Of a stretch of DNA of 64,000 bases, positions 1-11,291 are shown piece after piece; positions within the stretch are counted from its first letter, which is position 1; the number at the start of each line of letters is the position of its first letter. Source of the stretch: Canna indica (Eukaryota; Streptophyta; Magnoliopsida; Zingiberales; Cannaceae); assembly GCA_034359265.1 (NCBI GenBank), contig CP136898.1, positions 50,829,501 through 50,893,500 of the forward strand. Direction: 5' to 3'. The notes under the pieces were generated by a model. The model was given only the letters and a program-made list of their open reading frames with translations, searched no databases and had not been told where the DNA came from. The translations under genes were made by a program, and so were the position numbers.

Positions 1-2
1 AT

Positions 3-1739
3 AATTTAGATGTCATGCACATTGAAAAAAATGTGTTTGATAATATTTTCAACACTTTGATGGATATTTCTGGAAAAACTAAAGATAATGTCAAAGCCCA
101 ACATGATCTGAAAATACTTTGTAAAAGACCAGAGTTGGAGTTACAAGAGGTCAACGGACGATATCTGAAATCGAAGGCCCTATATGTGTTAAATAAACAA
201 CAGATCAAAGATGTTTGTCAATGGGTAAAAGAACTCAAATTACCCGATGGATATGCTTCAAACTTATCTCGATGTGTGAACGTCGATGATTGCAAAATAT
301 CAGGGATGAAGATCCATGATTGTCATGTATTCATGCAGAGATTACTTCCGATCGCATTTCGAGATCTTCTACCTGATAATATTTGGGGTCCGTTGACTGA
401 ATTAAGTATGTTTTTTAAAAGCATCTGTGCAAATGTCCTTCGAGTCGAAGATATGTCTACACTTGAAAATAATATTGTTGAAATCATATGCAAGCTGGAG
501 CAGTTTTTCCCTCCTGCATTTTTTGACTCGATGGAGCATCTACCGATACACTTGGCATACGAGGCACGAGTTGGTGGCCCCGTTCAATATCGTTGGATGT
601 ACTTATTTGAAAGATACATGAATCGTCTGATGAAAAAAGTAAAGAACACCGCAGCTGTTGAAGGATCAATATCTGAATCGTATATCATCCAAGAAATTTC
701 AACATTCTGCTCATTTTACTTTGAATCGACGGTACAGACAAGATTTGATCGTCTTCCACGTAACGACGACGGGGGTGTTCGACATTCAGATGAACGTTTA
801 AATATATTTTGTCACTCTGGTCGTGCTTTTGGTTCTCGTCCATCTTGACACTTAAGCGATGAAGAGTATCATTTGGCACACTTGTATGTATTACTCAATT
901 GTCCAGAGATTGAACAATTCATTGAAATATTTGACATTGAGATGGTGCAAAAATACTCTATTCACAACGATCAAGAATTGGAGAGATTACGGAATCGTGA
1001 TTTCCCTACTTGGATTCAGACTTACAGCAAAGATCACAGAGCTGAAATAGATGAAAGAATATTTGAGTTTGTTAGTGGACCGTCGCGACTTGTGTCGTGC
1101 TATAGCGGATATTTTGTTAACGGGTATAAATTTCACACGGTTGAATATTCATTTACAAAGAAGACGATGAATGCTGGGGTCTGCGTGAAAGGGACAACCT
1201 ATGTTGAATGTGATATGGATTTTTATGGACTGGTGGAAGAAGTGATAGAGTTGCACTACTTCGGCTTGAAATCAGTGATCCTATTTAGATGTCATTGGTT
1301 CGATACAACAGAAAGGGGCATGAAAGTTCATCCAAAATACAAACTTGTTGAGGTTAATTACAAATCGAAATTGGCAGCAAATGAGCCTTTTATATTGGCA
1401 TCACAAGCCGAACAAGTATATTACGTGAAGTATCCGGCTCGAAATAAAGATAGAGCAGATTGGCATGTAGTCTGTAAGACAAAAGGTAGAGGAAAAATTG
1501 ATCCGATAGTAGGAGAAAATGATCCTCCTGGTTTCTATCAAGAAGATGATCTTCCTGCTGTGGATCGTATTATTCCAATACTCGAGGATGCAGACACAAC
1601 GTCAATTCAATTAGAAGTTGAATATGCTGATGATGACGATCATGAAATTGAGGAAGCTGGAGATGAAGAAGATGAAGAAGAGGAAGAAGAGGAAGAAGAA
1701 GAAGAATTCGAAGACTATTATTCAGATGATGAGGAATAA
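3..1739 (+). pseudogene. CACTA TNP2-type transposase, C-terminal part, one stop codon
   Basis: C-terminal part of the large CACTA transposase that cuts and joins element ends in the nucleus. The frame is open from the window edge, so the N-terminal catalytic part is missing here. Residues MHIEKNVFDNIF near the start and the block that follows match the DUF4218 region found downstream of the transposase_21 core; a DUF4216-like segment follows at about 1090-1500. The tail (1620-1739) is strongly acidic, with a long Glu/Asp run, and ends in TAA. One in-frame TGA at 846-848 breaks the frame after SRPS; the same frame resumes at once with LSDEEYHLAHLYVL, so this is a point lesion, not an exon end. 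It looks like CGA to TGA. Confidence 0.9.
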
Positions 1740-1816
1740 TTGTAAAGTATATATATTTTATTAAATATATCTCTACTATTTATACAATAATCTGATTATA
1801 TGTCTGTTCGACAGAT

Positions 1817-3353
1817 ATGTCTGGTCGTGGTTATCGACACAGGAGAGCTTCGGAGTCTCCGATCGGTGAGACTCCAGCACTTACTCATGCTGCAGATCCT
1901 CCTGTTGCTAATCCTCATGAGGATGATACTGCCGAGGCTAGTACATCCAAACGCAGGCGGCCACGCGGGCCGAACAGGTGGCAGCCTCCACCAGCCACAG
2001 AGTCACGTAGATTGATTAGCGTGATTGGGGAGCGGTAATATATCATGAATTATGAATCATTACAAATTCATTATATCATAATATAAATATTTAAAAATAT
2101 TTTTGTTGTGCAGGTTCGAGCAAGAAGAAGTGCCGAGGAGCATTTCTTCTACTATTCGACGATACATGCACGGGGCATGGCCTACGTGGTCTCACGTGCC
2201 TAGCGAGCACGTCGACATGTTATGGCGCGAGTTTGAGGCACGTATTATTATTATTTTTTACATGCATGATGATATATTAATATTGGTACTGATATTATTA
2301 TTTTGCAGGCTCGCTATACATGGGCCGAGGACCAGAGGCCCTTCATTTACGCTGCCTGGGAGGCTATTTCCTGGGCAAGGTACAACGGGCAGCTGGGGCA
2401 GGCTCGGTCCCAAGCGATGGCCCGAGCTGGGACCACTAACATCGCGGAGACTCGGGGATACGGCCCCGGTTGGATTACTCCAGATATATGGGACCAGCTC
2501 GTGGGGATATGGTCGACGGATCGATGGCAGGAGGTTTCTCGGAATGCGGCTAGAAATCGCATGTCGGGGGGAGCAGCGCGTCACACCGGCGGCTCTGTTG
2601 CATTTGCAGTGCACGCGAACCGTATGGTAAGTATATCTTTTAATTATATATTTTATTTGTTACTATGTGTACTAATTAATGTATTTGTTTTGTAAATGTA
2701 GACGACGGTGTCGGATGACGGAAGTGTCTAGCGACCCTCCCCGATGGCGGTGTTTGAGCGGACTCACCGTCGAGCACATGGGATGGGGGAGTACATCGAC
2801 AACCGCGCTGCACACATTATGGTAATTATATATTTGTTTAAATTATTCATTATATATTTATAATTTAAGTTTTATGATAAATATTTAACAAAAAATCAAA
2901 CTCGAGTAGGAAACGTAAAGCCAGACGGTGGTGCAGCGCGGGGGTACCCCCGAGGACTTTGACGCAGCATTGTGGGTCGAGGCCGCAGGTGGCTGGGACC
3001 ATGGCCGCGTATATGGCTTCGCAGATAGTGGTCATGCGCGAGCCGTGCTAGGGCCACTTGGGGCACCGACCCCTCCGGTCGCTGGTGAGCGGCCGTCCAC
3101 CTCTAGATCCAGTTATGATCATAGTAGCAGAATAAGGACTCTAGAGGACACGGTCGCGCGTCAGACTGAGATAATAGAGCGCCAGAGTCAGATGATGGCG
3201 GATATACAAGCTATGCTACGCAACATGTCAGGTCATCCTGAAGCAGGCATCTCTTCGGCATCATCTAATCCATCGTCCTCGAGTCAGTCCACGCCGGTGT
3301 ACACTCAAGCACTCCAGACCCCGCCATATGATCCAGACCATCCTCCATCGTGA
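1817..3353 (+). pseudogene. second CACTA gene (Ptta/En/Spm-type), five exons, one stop codon
   Basis: Second gene of the CACTA element, of the plant Ptta/En/Spm transposase family, whose members are thought to bind subterminal repeats. Exons read by eye: 1817-2034, 2114-2237, 2309-2626, 2702-2821, 2925-3353. Phase is kept throughout. Intron 2 fits only as a GC-AG intron (donor GAG|GCACGT), because the nearby GT would break the frame. Recognisable blocks are ARYTWAEDQRPFIYAAW, RHTGGSVAFAVHANRM, ERTHRRAHGMGEYIDNRA and GGWDHGRVYGF, then a C-terminal coiled coil (RIRTLEDTVARQTEIIERQ). Exon 4 has an in-frame TAG at 2729-2731 within an otherwise conserved block. The start is the first ATG of the MSGRGYRHRR frame, 78 bp after the TNP2 stop. 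Confidence 0.82.
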
Positions 3354-3626
3354 TCGTGAGATTTTTTGTTTGGATATTGAACTTGTTACTGAGATATTGA
3401 ATTTGTTTAACTTATTTTGTTTGGATATTGATACTTCAATTTTGCATTTGAATTGTTTTTATACTATCGTGGATAATTATCAATATAAATATAATTGTTT
3501 TGATGTATATCTTGGTGTGTTTGTGATGTGTGAATGAATGTGTGTATGAGGGTATGGGTGTGTGAGTTATGTATCAGATAATGTATCAATGTATCAATGG
3601 AAATTTGTTTCTGTTCCCAGGTATGC

Positions 3627-3994
3627 GTCATCAGCAACGGCTTTCCCACGGCCGTCCGTGGGAAAGCCGTTGCTAAAAGTGTATCGAAAACTGTTGCTGA
3701 TGACCTACAGCAACGGCTTAGGGACGGGGTTTTACTAACGGCGTTGGTACGGACTCAGCGACCGTTGCTATTAATGTTATCAGCAACGGCTCCGGGTCTA
3801 TGGCAAAACTGTTGCTGATAATGTTTTTAGCGACGGCCCGAGCGGCCGTTGCTGATAATGTTTGAGCGACGGCCCGAGCGGCCGTTGCTGATCCGTTGCT
3901 AAGTCATCAGCAACGCGACTTTCTGTCACGGCTCTATTGCAACGGCGCGGCCGTTGCTGATTCTCTTTAGCAACGGCATCAGCCGTTGCTCATG
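3627..3994. repeat. CACTA subterminal repeats with a perfect hairpin
   Basis: Many direct and inverted copies of AGCAACGGC / GCCGTTGCT fill this 0.37-kb GC-rich stretch, which stands out from the AT-rich 3' UTR before it (3354-3626). Its first part is a perfect inverted repeat: AGCAACGGCTTTCCCACGG at 3633-3651 faces its complement at 3656-3674 across a 4-base loop. In CACTA elements such arrays are binding sites for the element's own DNA-binding protein, presumably the product of the gene just upstream. Confidence 0.85.
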
Positions 3995-4000
3995 ACCATT

Positions 4001-4012
4001 TTTCTAGTAGTG
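4001..4012 (-). repeat. CACTA right terminal inverted repeat
   Basis: TTTCTAGTAGTG is the reverse complement of CACTACTAGAAA and marks the right end of the element. GGA follows directly and continues as GGAGAGTTAAC, which elsewhere in the adjoining repeat occurs as gacGGAGAGTTAAC. Confidence 0.88.
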
Positions 4013-5815
4013 GGAGAGTTAACAAACCATCACGAATAGGATCAAATCTATGCTACAGAACAAACTTATAAGATTGAAAATACCAAAATGAAACTTATAT
4101 GACCAAAGTCTAAAAAATTGAAAACTTATAGGACCAAATCAGCACGTCTCCCCATTTTAGTCCTATAAGTTTTCAATCTTTTGGACTTTAGTCCTATAAA
4201 ATTCAATTTGATATTTTCTGTCTTATAAGTTTGCTCCGTGGTACAAATTTGGTCATATCCGTGATGGTCCGTTAACTCTCCGTCAATGTGGACTAACGCC
4301 GTTCATACACGTTGATAGATTTGGTCCTATAAGTTTCATTTCAAAATTTTCAGTCCTATATGTTTGTCCTGTCGCACAGATTTGGTCCTATATATTTGCC
4401 TCGTGGTATAAATTTGGTCTAATATATTTGCCCCATAGCACAAATTTGATCATATCCGTGATGGTTTGTTAACTCTCCGTACACGAAAAAATAAACGATG
4501 TTATGTCCATGTTGACGGAGTTAACCGTCATGAATAGGACCAAATCTATGTTACGAAGCAAACTTTTATATGTTACGAAGCAAATCTATGTTACAGAGTT
4601 AACATACCAACTTATCTATATGTCGGTCTATCATATAGATTTGGTTCTATCCACGATGGTCTGTTAACTCTGTCAACATGGACATAACGTCATTTATTTT
4701 TTCATGGACTGTCGCAGAGAGGACCAAATTGTGCTACGGGGCAAATATATAGGACCAAATCTGTGCTACAGGGCAAACATATAGGACTGAAAATTTTGAA
4801 ATGAAACTTATAGGATCAAATCTATCAACGTGTATGAACAACAATTGACGGAGAGTTAACAGACCGTCACGGATAGGACCAAATCTATGCTACGGAGCAA
4901 ACTTATAAGACTGAATATACCAAAATAAAACTTATAGGACCAAAGTCTAAAAAATTAAAAACTTATAGGGACAAATCTGCACGTCTCCCCATTTTGGTAT
5001 TTTCAGTCTTATAAGTTTGATCTGTAGCATAGATTTGATCATATCCGTGACGGTCCGTTAACTCTCCGTCAATGTAGACGAACGTCGTTCATACACGTTG
5101 ACAAATTTGGTCATATAAGTTTCATTTCGATATTTTCAGTCCTATATGTTTGCTCCATAGCAAAGATTTGGTCCTATATGTTTGCCCTGTAGCATATATT
5201 TGGTCCTATCTGCAACGATCTGTTAACTCTCCGTCCACGAAAAAATAAACAACGTTATGTCTATGTTGACGGAGTTAACAAACCATCGTAGATAGGAGCA
5301 AATATATATAACAAACTGACATATAAACAAGTTGCTATGTCAACTCTGCAAACATAGATTTGCTCTGTAACATATATAAGTTTGCTTCGTAACATAGATT
5401 TGGTCATATTCATGACGATCTGTTAACTCCGTCAACATGGACGTAACACCGTTTATTTTTTCGTGGACGGAAAGTTAACGGGCCATCACATATATGATCA
5501 AATTTGTGCTATGGGGCAAATATATTGGATCAAATTTGTGCTACGGAACAAATATAAAGGACCAAATCTGTGCTACGGGACAAACATATAGGACTGAAAA
5601 TTTTGAAATAAAACTTATAGGACCAAATCTGTCAACGTGTATGAACAGCGTTAGTCTACATTGACGGAGAGTTAACAGACCGTCACGAATAAGACCAAAT
5701 TTGTACTACGGAGCAAACTTATAGGACTGAAGATACTAAAATAAATTTTATAGGATTAAAGTTCAAAAAATTGAAAATTTATAGGACCAAATCTGTACTT
5801 CTCCCTATATACAAT
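4013..5815. repeat. alternating inverted-repeat array, about 835-bp tandem period
   Basis: No coding capacity. The stretch is built from one sequence family in alternating orientations: blocks reading TAGGACCAAATCTGTGCTAC and GACGGAGAGTTAACAGACCG alternate with their reverse complements (for example TTTGGTCCTATA, CCGTTAACTCTCCGTC). The motif CACGTCTCCCCATTTT recurs at 4143 and 4978, giving a period near 835 bp, and the array ends near 5810 at a degenerate copy. It could be a foldback or MITE-derived repeat that duplicated in tandem. I do not recognise its superfamily and saw no clear target duplication. Confidence 0.7.
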
Positions 5816-5908
5816 TATGATAACTTCATTAATAAATGAGAGTGTTGGATAATTTTTTTTATACGGTATACATCGGATATAAGGTCAGTTTTAAATTTTT
5901 TTAATTCT

Positions 5909-6036
5909 ATTTTCTTCTAATCTATGTACTAAACAAACAAGAGATATAAATTCATTCTTTGTCATATCCCCTTCTATCCTATGAAACAAGCATGTTTTTA
6001 TCCATTGTTTGTTTAGTACATGTATTAGAAGAAAAA
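5909..6036. repeat. small palindromic element, MITE-like
   Basis: Arms of about 31 bp (5909-5940 and 6005-6036) are near-perfect reverse complements. The left arm includes TCTATGTACTAAACAAACAA and the right TTGTTTGTTTAGTACATGTA; about 65 bp lie between. It sits where the minus-strand Copia gag is cut off inside its zinc knuckle, so it marks or caused that break. No clear target duplication was found. Confidence 0.55.
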
Positions 6037-6059
6037 AAGATTTGAAGAATATAAAATTA

Positions 6060-6893
6060 ATATTAGGTGCTCGATTTTGTTGCAATTATAGCATATGTAG
6101 CCTCCTTTGCCTCTTCTCATGGCACCCCTCATGAAGTTCATGAATCTCCTTGTCATTATTGTCATTTCTTCAAAATCACCTATTTCTTCCTCGGATGATG
6201 GAGGTTCTTCAACCCGGTGTGATACTTTTAAAGCAATGGTCTTACTTTTGGAGGCATCTTCCTCCTTGTATTGCTTCATATGGGTCTCATGTGTCATGAG
6301 AGACCCAATGAGCTCGGTAAGCTTCAACGTGCCCAAATCCTTGGCTTCCATGATTGCAATGACCTTTGGCTCCCAAGCTTTTGGAAGGGAACGGAGGAGC
6401 TTTCTTACCTTCTCCTCTTCCTTTATGTCTCTACCAAGGTTAGCTAAGCCATTTGTAATATTTTGGAATCTAGCATACATGGCATCAATTGATTCATGCG
6501 ATAACATTTTAAACATTTCATAGTCATGCATGAGGAGATTTATCTTATATTCCTTAACTTGTGAAGTCCATTCATGTGTAGTTTCTAGGACACTCCAAAG
6601 TTCATAGGCCGACTTACAAGTGGAAATCCTATAAACTTATTAATAGATAAGTCATAATATAGTGCATTGATGGCCTTGGAATTTGCATTAAAGAGTTTAA
6701 CTTCATCTGGGCTCCACTCATCCATGTCCTTAGTAGGTTGCTTATACTCTACTTGTATCATTCTCCATACATCCATGCCTAGTGATTGTAGGAAGCTATT
6801 TATGCGTATCTTCCAATAGACATAGTTGTTTCCATCGAATAACGGTGGAGTATAAGTAGATGACCCTTGAGCTAGTTGGATATCGCTAGACAT
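6060..6893 (-). pseudogene. Copia gag (K), broken
   Basis: Structural Gag of a Copia retrotransposon. It starts at ATG 6893 (MSSDIQLAQGSSTYTPPLFD), reads through a DUF4219-like N-terminus (LFDGNNYVYWKIRINSFL) and then the UBN2 / retrotran_gag_2 block (YEMFKMLSHESIDAMYARF, KLLRSLPKAWEPKVIAIMEA). A frame break near 6585-6620 separates the two. The C-terminus reaches CYNCNKIEHL, the start of a CCHC knuckle, and then runs into unrelated palindromic DNA, so the last cysteine and all of pol are gone. H (16617) and F (45151) carry close homologues. Confidence 0.88.
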
Positions 6894-6937
6894 TCTAAAT
6901 TATAGGGTAGATGGTTAAATCTAATTCTACGACCTAG

Positions 6938-6949
6938 ACTCTGATACCA
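6938..6949 (-). other. primer binding site, initiator tRNA-Met (K)
   Basis: Read on the minus strand the sequence is TGGTATCAGAGT, complementary to the 3' end of plant initiator tRNA-Met with a final-base difference. It lies two bases inside the LTR end, the same spacing as in element H. Confidence 0.85.
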
Positions 6950-6951
6950 AT

Positions 6952-8164
6952 TGTTGTTCAAATATCGACACTAGAAGGGGGGGTTGAATAGTGTTGGGTT
7001 AATTCTACGTTCAATTCAATTTATTTTAAATTAATTCCAACTTCAACCGAAACTAAGTGCGACTAAGTGATATGCTTTAGCGAGTATAAATAGCAATTAG
7101 AAGCAATCAAACAAGGCAATACAAACGCCAATAATTTTAATGGTTTGGCCAACCACCTACTCCATTACCTTGGCTCCACACCAAGGATTTCTAACAAATT
7201 CCTTTATAGACAATGTGTTTCCTTTTGAATACAATCGAGGACTCACTTCTCAACACTTTGAGAATGCCTCAAACCTATTCACTTAGGCAAAAACAAAATT
7301 CTACAAAGAAAACCCTAAGGTGTTTAACCTAGCACACCTACCAAGCTAACAATGAAAAACTTTGTTTAAGAACAATGAAAACAACAACAAAGCAGCTAAG
7401 AATTAAACCACACAAGTAAGCTCCCTTGCAAAGCCTCCAACTTCTCCAACTCGTCAAGATGTGGAGCTCGAAATGAAGTCGGAGTTGAGGCGAGAAGAGC
7501 GCTTCGGTCGGATGATCGATTGGTGAAGAAAATGCATTGAAATTAAGCTTAGAAGGCTAAGAACTTTCTTAAGTGTGCTTAATGAACAGTCAAGAGACTT
7601 AAGAGAGGATGGTGAGGGGTATTTATAACCCCTCACTCAGCTGTGTCACCCAATAGGCATTTTTCTGCCCGTTGGGGATGCCTAGTCGCTTGTCGGTTGA
7701 TCGTCGGTTGATCGAACGGTCGATCGCCCAAGCAACCACAGCCTTCTACCGCTTTTGGGCATCATTCGGTCAACCCGTCGATCGACCGAATACCTCACTG
7801 CCAGTTTTTGGCTTTAGTCGGTCGACTGAATGGTCGACCGAACCTGGGCTGCTGATGATTTTTTGAGTCTTCTTCTTGCGCGCTTCGTTTCTGGGTTATG
7901 TTACCAAGTTTTGACTTGGATAACATTACAATTAGGCTTGGGATATATTCCTAGAGTCATATTACATGAAATCTATTTGTAACTCTAGATTTTCTACTCG
8001 ATCATTGTCGGAGCCATTTTTGCCGATTTTTGGTATTTCTCCGAACGAAGTTCGTGCACATATCGTAACTTCAACCTGAACTCAAAACTACACAAATGCA
8101 TTAAATTCTTGTTTGTTATCATCAAAATAGAGATCAATGCCTAGAGGGAACCCTTGGGCCAACA
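6952..8164 (-). repeat. 5' LTR of Copia K
   Basis: About 1213 bp, starting TGTTGGCCCAAGG and ending GAACAACA on the minus strand. A TATA-type box (GGGGTTATAAATACCCC on the minus strand) lies at 7613-7634 with GGTCGACC-type palindromes upstream (7683-7835). A double hairpin lies at 7138-7186. Confidence 0.83.
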
Positions 8165-8166
8165 AT

Positions 8167-8471
8167 AACTGATTGAAGCCTCGTTCACATCCTACAAGGG
8201 AGACTTGGTGGACTTCTCAAGAGAAAGAGTCGACGTCCGAAGTGTTATATGGCTAAGGACAACATTTAACTCCCAGCCAAAGCTGAAAACAATTGATGTG
8301 AAATACTTGGTCATCAGCATCCCCAATCCGTACCATATGATCCTGGGACGACCCTCAAAGACGGAAGTAGGCGTGCTCCACGCCGACCAGAGGGAAGCTC
8401 GATGGTGCTACAATGAATGCCGACTGCTCGCGCGCGATCTTACCTCACGCTCCTCAGCGAGTTCGGCTTGA
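8167..8471 (+). pseudogene. gypsy protease-region fragment (L)
   Basis: Fragment of the retropepsin-like segment of a gypsy polyprotein. It reads DLVDFSRERVDVRSVIWLRT, then YLVISIPNPYHMILGRPS, and ends with VGVLHADQREARWCYNE. The homologous segment of element M (61972-62310, minus strand) has about 25 extra residues (LNNLGAMVSTPHLAIKFP...) between GRPS and HADQREAR, so this copy has a short in-frame deletion. The Asp-Ser/Thr-Gly active site would lie upstream and is not seen. The frame degenerates after 8471, although gypsy linker-like sequence continues to about 8700. Confidence 0.78.
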
Positions 8472-8979
8472 ACCCCCAAGCACGTCCATGGCCCCCTAGA
8501 GGCACTATTACCGACTTTGGAACCCTTACACAAGTCCGCTCGATTCTAAAATTGGTTTAGCTCGAAGCCGCCCGGGTCGAGCCTCATCGTTACCACTTAA
8601 CCTCTGAAACAACTTCGGAACCGCTATAGGAGGACCAACCTCAAACGAAGAATCACCCTTCAAAGGGGGCTAAACACTACTAGCGAGGAAGAAAACCACC
8701 CATCCCGGCAGCAAAAACTAGACTACAAAGTCATCGAAAAAGCATGTTGCAAATAAAAAACATGTAAAAAAGCCCGAAGGCACAAAGTAAGCCCACAAAG
8801 GGGCAGTAGTCAAATACCCCAGAGGGTGTATAATTCATTACAAGCAATCAGATAGCCCACACACAGGCATTTAAAGTTTCTAACAATCGCGAGACAATCC
8901 GACTGATGCGATAGAAACTCTCCCCTCTACAACACGAACATTGCCCAGAAACTACTGAAGGTGACCTCTCACCGGAGAA

Positions 8980-10418
8980 ATTGGGAGTCTCCTCCTCGGC
9001 CTCGGGATCCACTATGGATGTCACCCCTTACTTCCTTGGAAAGATTGACCGCAGAGAAATCAACTCCAGGGACAAAAATCTAGGCTTGCTCGATCGCCTT
9101 GTGGAAGCCCTCGGCATACACCTCAAAGGCAGCATCACTGAAGCGGCTCACCTCGCCATCAAAACTCTGTGCTATAGATTTCCATCTGTCTGCCTCAGCT
9201 CTAGACGCTTCGAGCTCGGCCTGTAAACGCGAACTCTCCGCCGTGGCCCAAGCCAAATCTTGATAAAGCTTAGCCAACTCCTCCTTTGCGGCCGCGGAGT
9301 GGCTTTCTACCTCCTTCACCCAAGCATGCAAACGATCAATCTCATCCGTCTTGGACTCCAGGGCCCTCTTCAGTGGCTCAACCTCGCGAGAACAAGCCTC
9401 CGACGCCCTTTACAAAAACTTCCTTAGTCTACCCATCAAGCCGGAGAGATGGGTCTGATAAAATTCCCATGGATCCACCCCCTCGGGGAACTCCTCTTGG
9501 CCACCAAGGCGAACACACTTACCACCCCCAGAAGGTGTAGTTGGCCACAAAGATGTCAGTAGATGATTTCCCATCTCCAATTCGTGTGCGCCGGCATCAT
9601 CCTCCACTTGGAGCACAACTGCCCGAGAGCTTGGACCCTCACCAGCACCCCTAACCCTCTTTCGTTGTCTTAGAGGTGATCCTGGTGAGTCAGGGAGTAT
9701 GAAGGCACGAACCATCCGACCGCTTTCGGGACAAGAAGAATTGAAGACCTCGAAGCCCGAGACCCTACGGTCTTCACTGACTTCAACAAACTCTCCACCA
9801 AGGGGGTTTTCTCCTTACTGCTCGAGTCACTCCTCTTTATTGCCACCAGTCGCATGCGAGATCCCGGAGCATTCAACAATGAAGACATTCTTCCTGTAGA
9901 AACCAAAAGGGAGATAAGTAAGTATTTTCCAAACGAAGGAAACACCGAAGACCTCGCACTACAAACCTACCTATATATTTCTGAACCGAGGACTCGTCAT
10001 GATTCCGCTCAAGTATCTCCTGCGGAACGAGAGGGACAGAAGGACAATTATGCTCCAAAAAAGTAACCATATTTTTATCCTCAAGGGGAACACCTTCATC
10101 CTCAAAATACTGAATGGAATGGGGCTCCGACCTCCAAGACAAAGGAAACCTCTCTGTGCAGAAAGGCTCCTCCAAGAAGAAAGGCCAAATGCCCTCTCGC
10201 GACTTAACCTTAAAATAGCGGACTTTGAAGCCTTTATACAAACTCTTGTACAAGGCAAAGAGATTCCTCTCAGGGAACGCATTGAAGGACACCCACAGTC
10301 CTCTTTGCGCCCCTTTCGCTTGAAAGAGAGAAAAGAATACAAAGAGGCATGGCATAATTCCAGGACACTCCATTACAATCTCAAAGTAACAGACAAATGC
10401 CCAACTGTTCGTATGCAA
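8980..10418 (-). pseudogene. antisense ORF of gypsy L, transposase_28-like
   Basis: Antisense to the element's pol. Three or four overlapping minus-strand segments (10418-9873, 9945-9670, 9715-9410, 9331-9080) look like one protein broken by frameshifts. The N-terminal part (SLYKGFKVRYFKVKSREG, WPFFLEEPFC, WRSEPHSIQYFEDEGVPLED) resembles the plant 'putative gypsy type transposon' family (transposase_28). The middle is charged and low-complexity; the C-terminal part (AELEASRAEADRWKSIAQS, AEGFHKAIEQA) is a coiled coil. Family assignment is from memory of motif style, and the function of such proteins is not known to me. The conserved stretch around 8792-8815 just past its end recurs in element M. 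Confidence 0.6.
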
Positions 10419-11291
10419 CTAAGTAGGAGCAATGTACGTTCATCAAATTTAAGACACTATGCTCAAAATTGGTAAAAGGAAGATGAACCCAAATCGTCAA
10501 AGAAAGTATGGTACATAAAGATGAACTTTGAGTCAGTATGATGATATACTCAATCTGAAGACAAGCACGGAAGACATTTGTAGTCCTCCTCGATGCCCTC
10601 ACGGGCGATGAACACACTATCTCGGAAAGACTTAATGCTATCCAGGTCAGTTATTACCGAGCCATGTAACTTTACATCTCCCCAAGTCCTCCCCCGACGT
10701 CCCAAACTCTGATTTCACGACAACATTTCTCTTTGCCATCGGCCCAATGAAGATTGTAGAAACTCTTGAGCGGGGATAAGTCAGTACAAACCTACTAACC
10801 TAAGGGAGGACCTACGAAAGCTGAGACAAAGCATTGGAAAACTCACCGGGGGAGAAAAGGAGGACGACAATAGTCAGACAAGCGATCTGCAAAAGTCGTT
10901 GAAGAAGAATCTTCAAAATACGAATCGCCAAAAGCACGAGCAGAAGTTCAAAAATAGAAAGGAGAAAATTGCCTTATAGGCATATGGGTAATAAACCCCT
11001 TATTGAACGACCAATGATCACACCAGGAGCAAATCTCGACCATCCAAATGCACCAGGGTGGCAGCCTCCTAGAAAATAGCAAGGCACGTGCGAGCATTTT
11101 TTCCGCCATGATCACCTCTCAAGCCGAAAGGGCAAGAACCAATTAGAAATCGCAACAAAGGAAGATAAACCCTACCACTAAGCCATCATACTAGGTGCAA
11201 AAGTCGAAAAGACGTAGAAATAACATGGCAACAATATGCCGATCCAGTTCACTCCAAATCGACACAAAGTTTCCACACGCCAACCCAGTAA

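Larger units (their letters stand above)
1..4012 (+). mobile_element. CACTA (En/Spm) transposon, right part
   Basis: The 3' portion of a CACTA class II element; its left end lies outside the window. It holds two transposase-type genes in tandem on the same strand, then an array of subterminal repeats, and ends in TTTCTAGTAGTG, the inverse of the CACTACTAGAAA terminus typical of plant CACTA elements. Gene order (TNP2-type, then a smaller En/Spm-like gene with short introns) and the long subterminal array match the superfamily. The outer flank GGA (4013-4015) could be the 3-bp target duplication, but the partner copy is not visible. Each gene carries one nonsense codon, so this copy is probably recently dead. 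Confidence 0.92.
6060..8164 (-). mobile_element. Copia fragment K, 5' LTR plus gag
   Basis: Minus-strand Copia remnant: 5' LTR (8164 down to 6952), tRNA primer site and gag. Everything beyond the first zinc knuckle is missing. Its gag and LTR architecture closely resemble elements H and F, so it is a third copy of the same Sirevirus-like group. Confidence 0.87.

Noticed and set aside
3627..3994. CRISPR-like appearance of the repeated AGCAACGGC motif
   Set aside because: Irregular spacing, both orientations, next to a CACTA terminus in a plant genome; these are transposon subterminal repeats.
9971..10475. ORFs of 123 and 158 residues overlapping the antisense ORF of gypsy L
   Set aside because: Shadows in other frames; only the 10418-9873 frame has family-like motifs and continues into the downstream segments.
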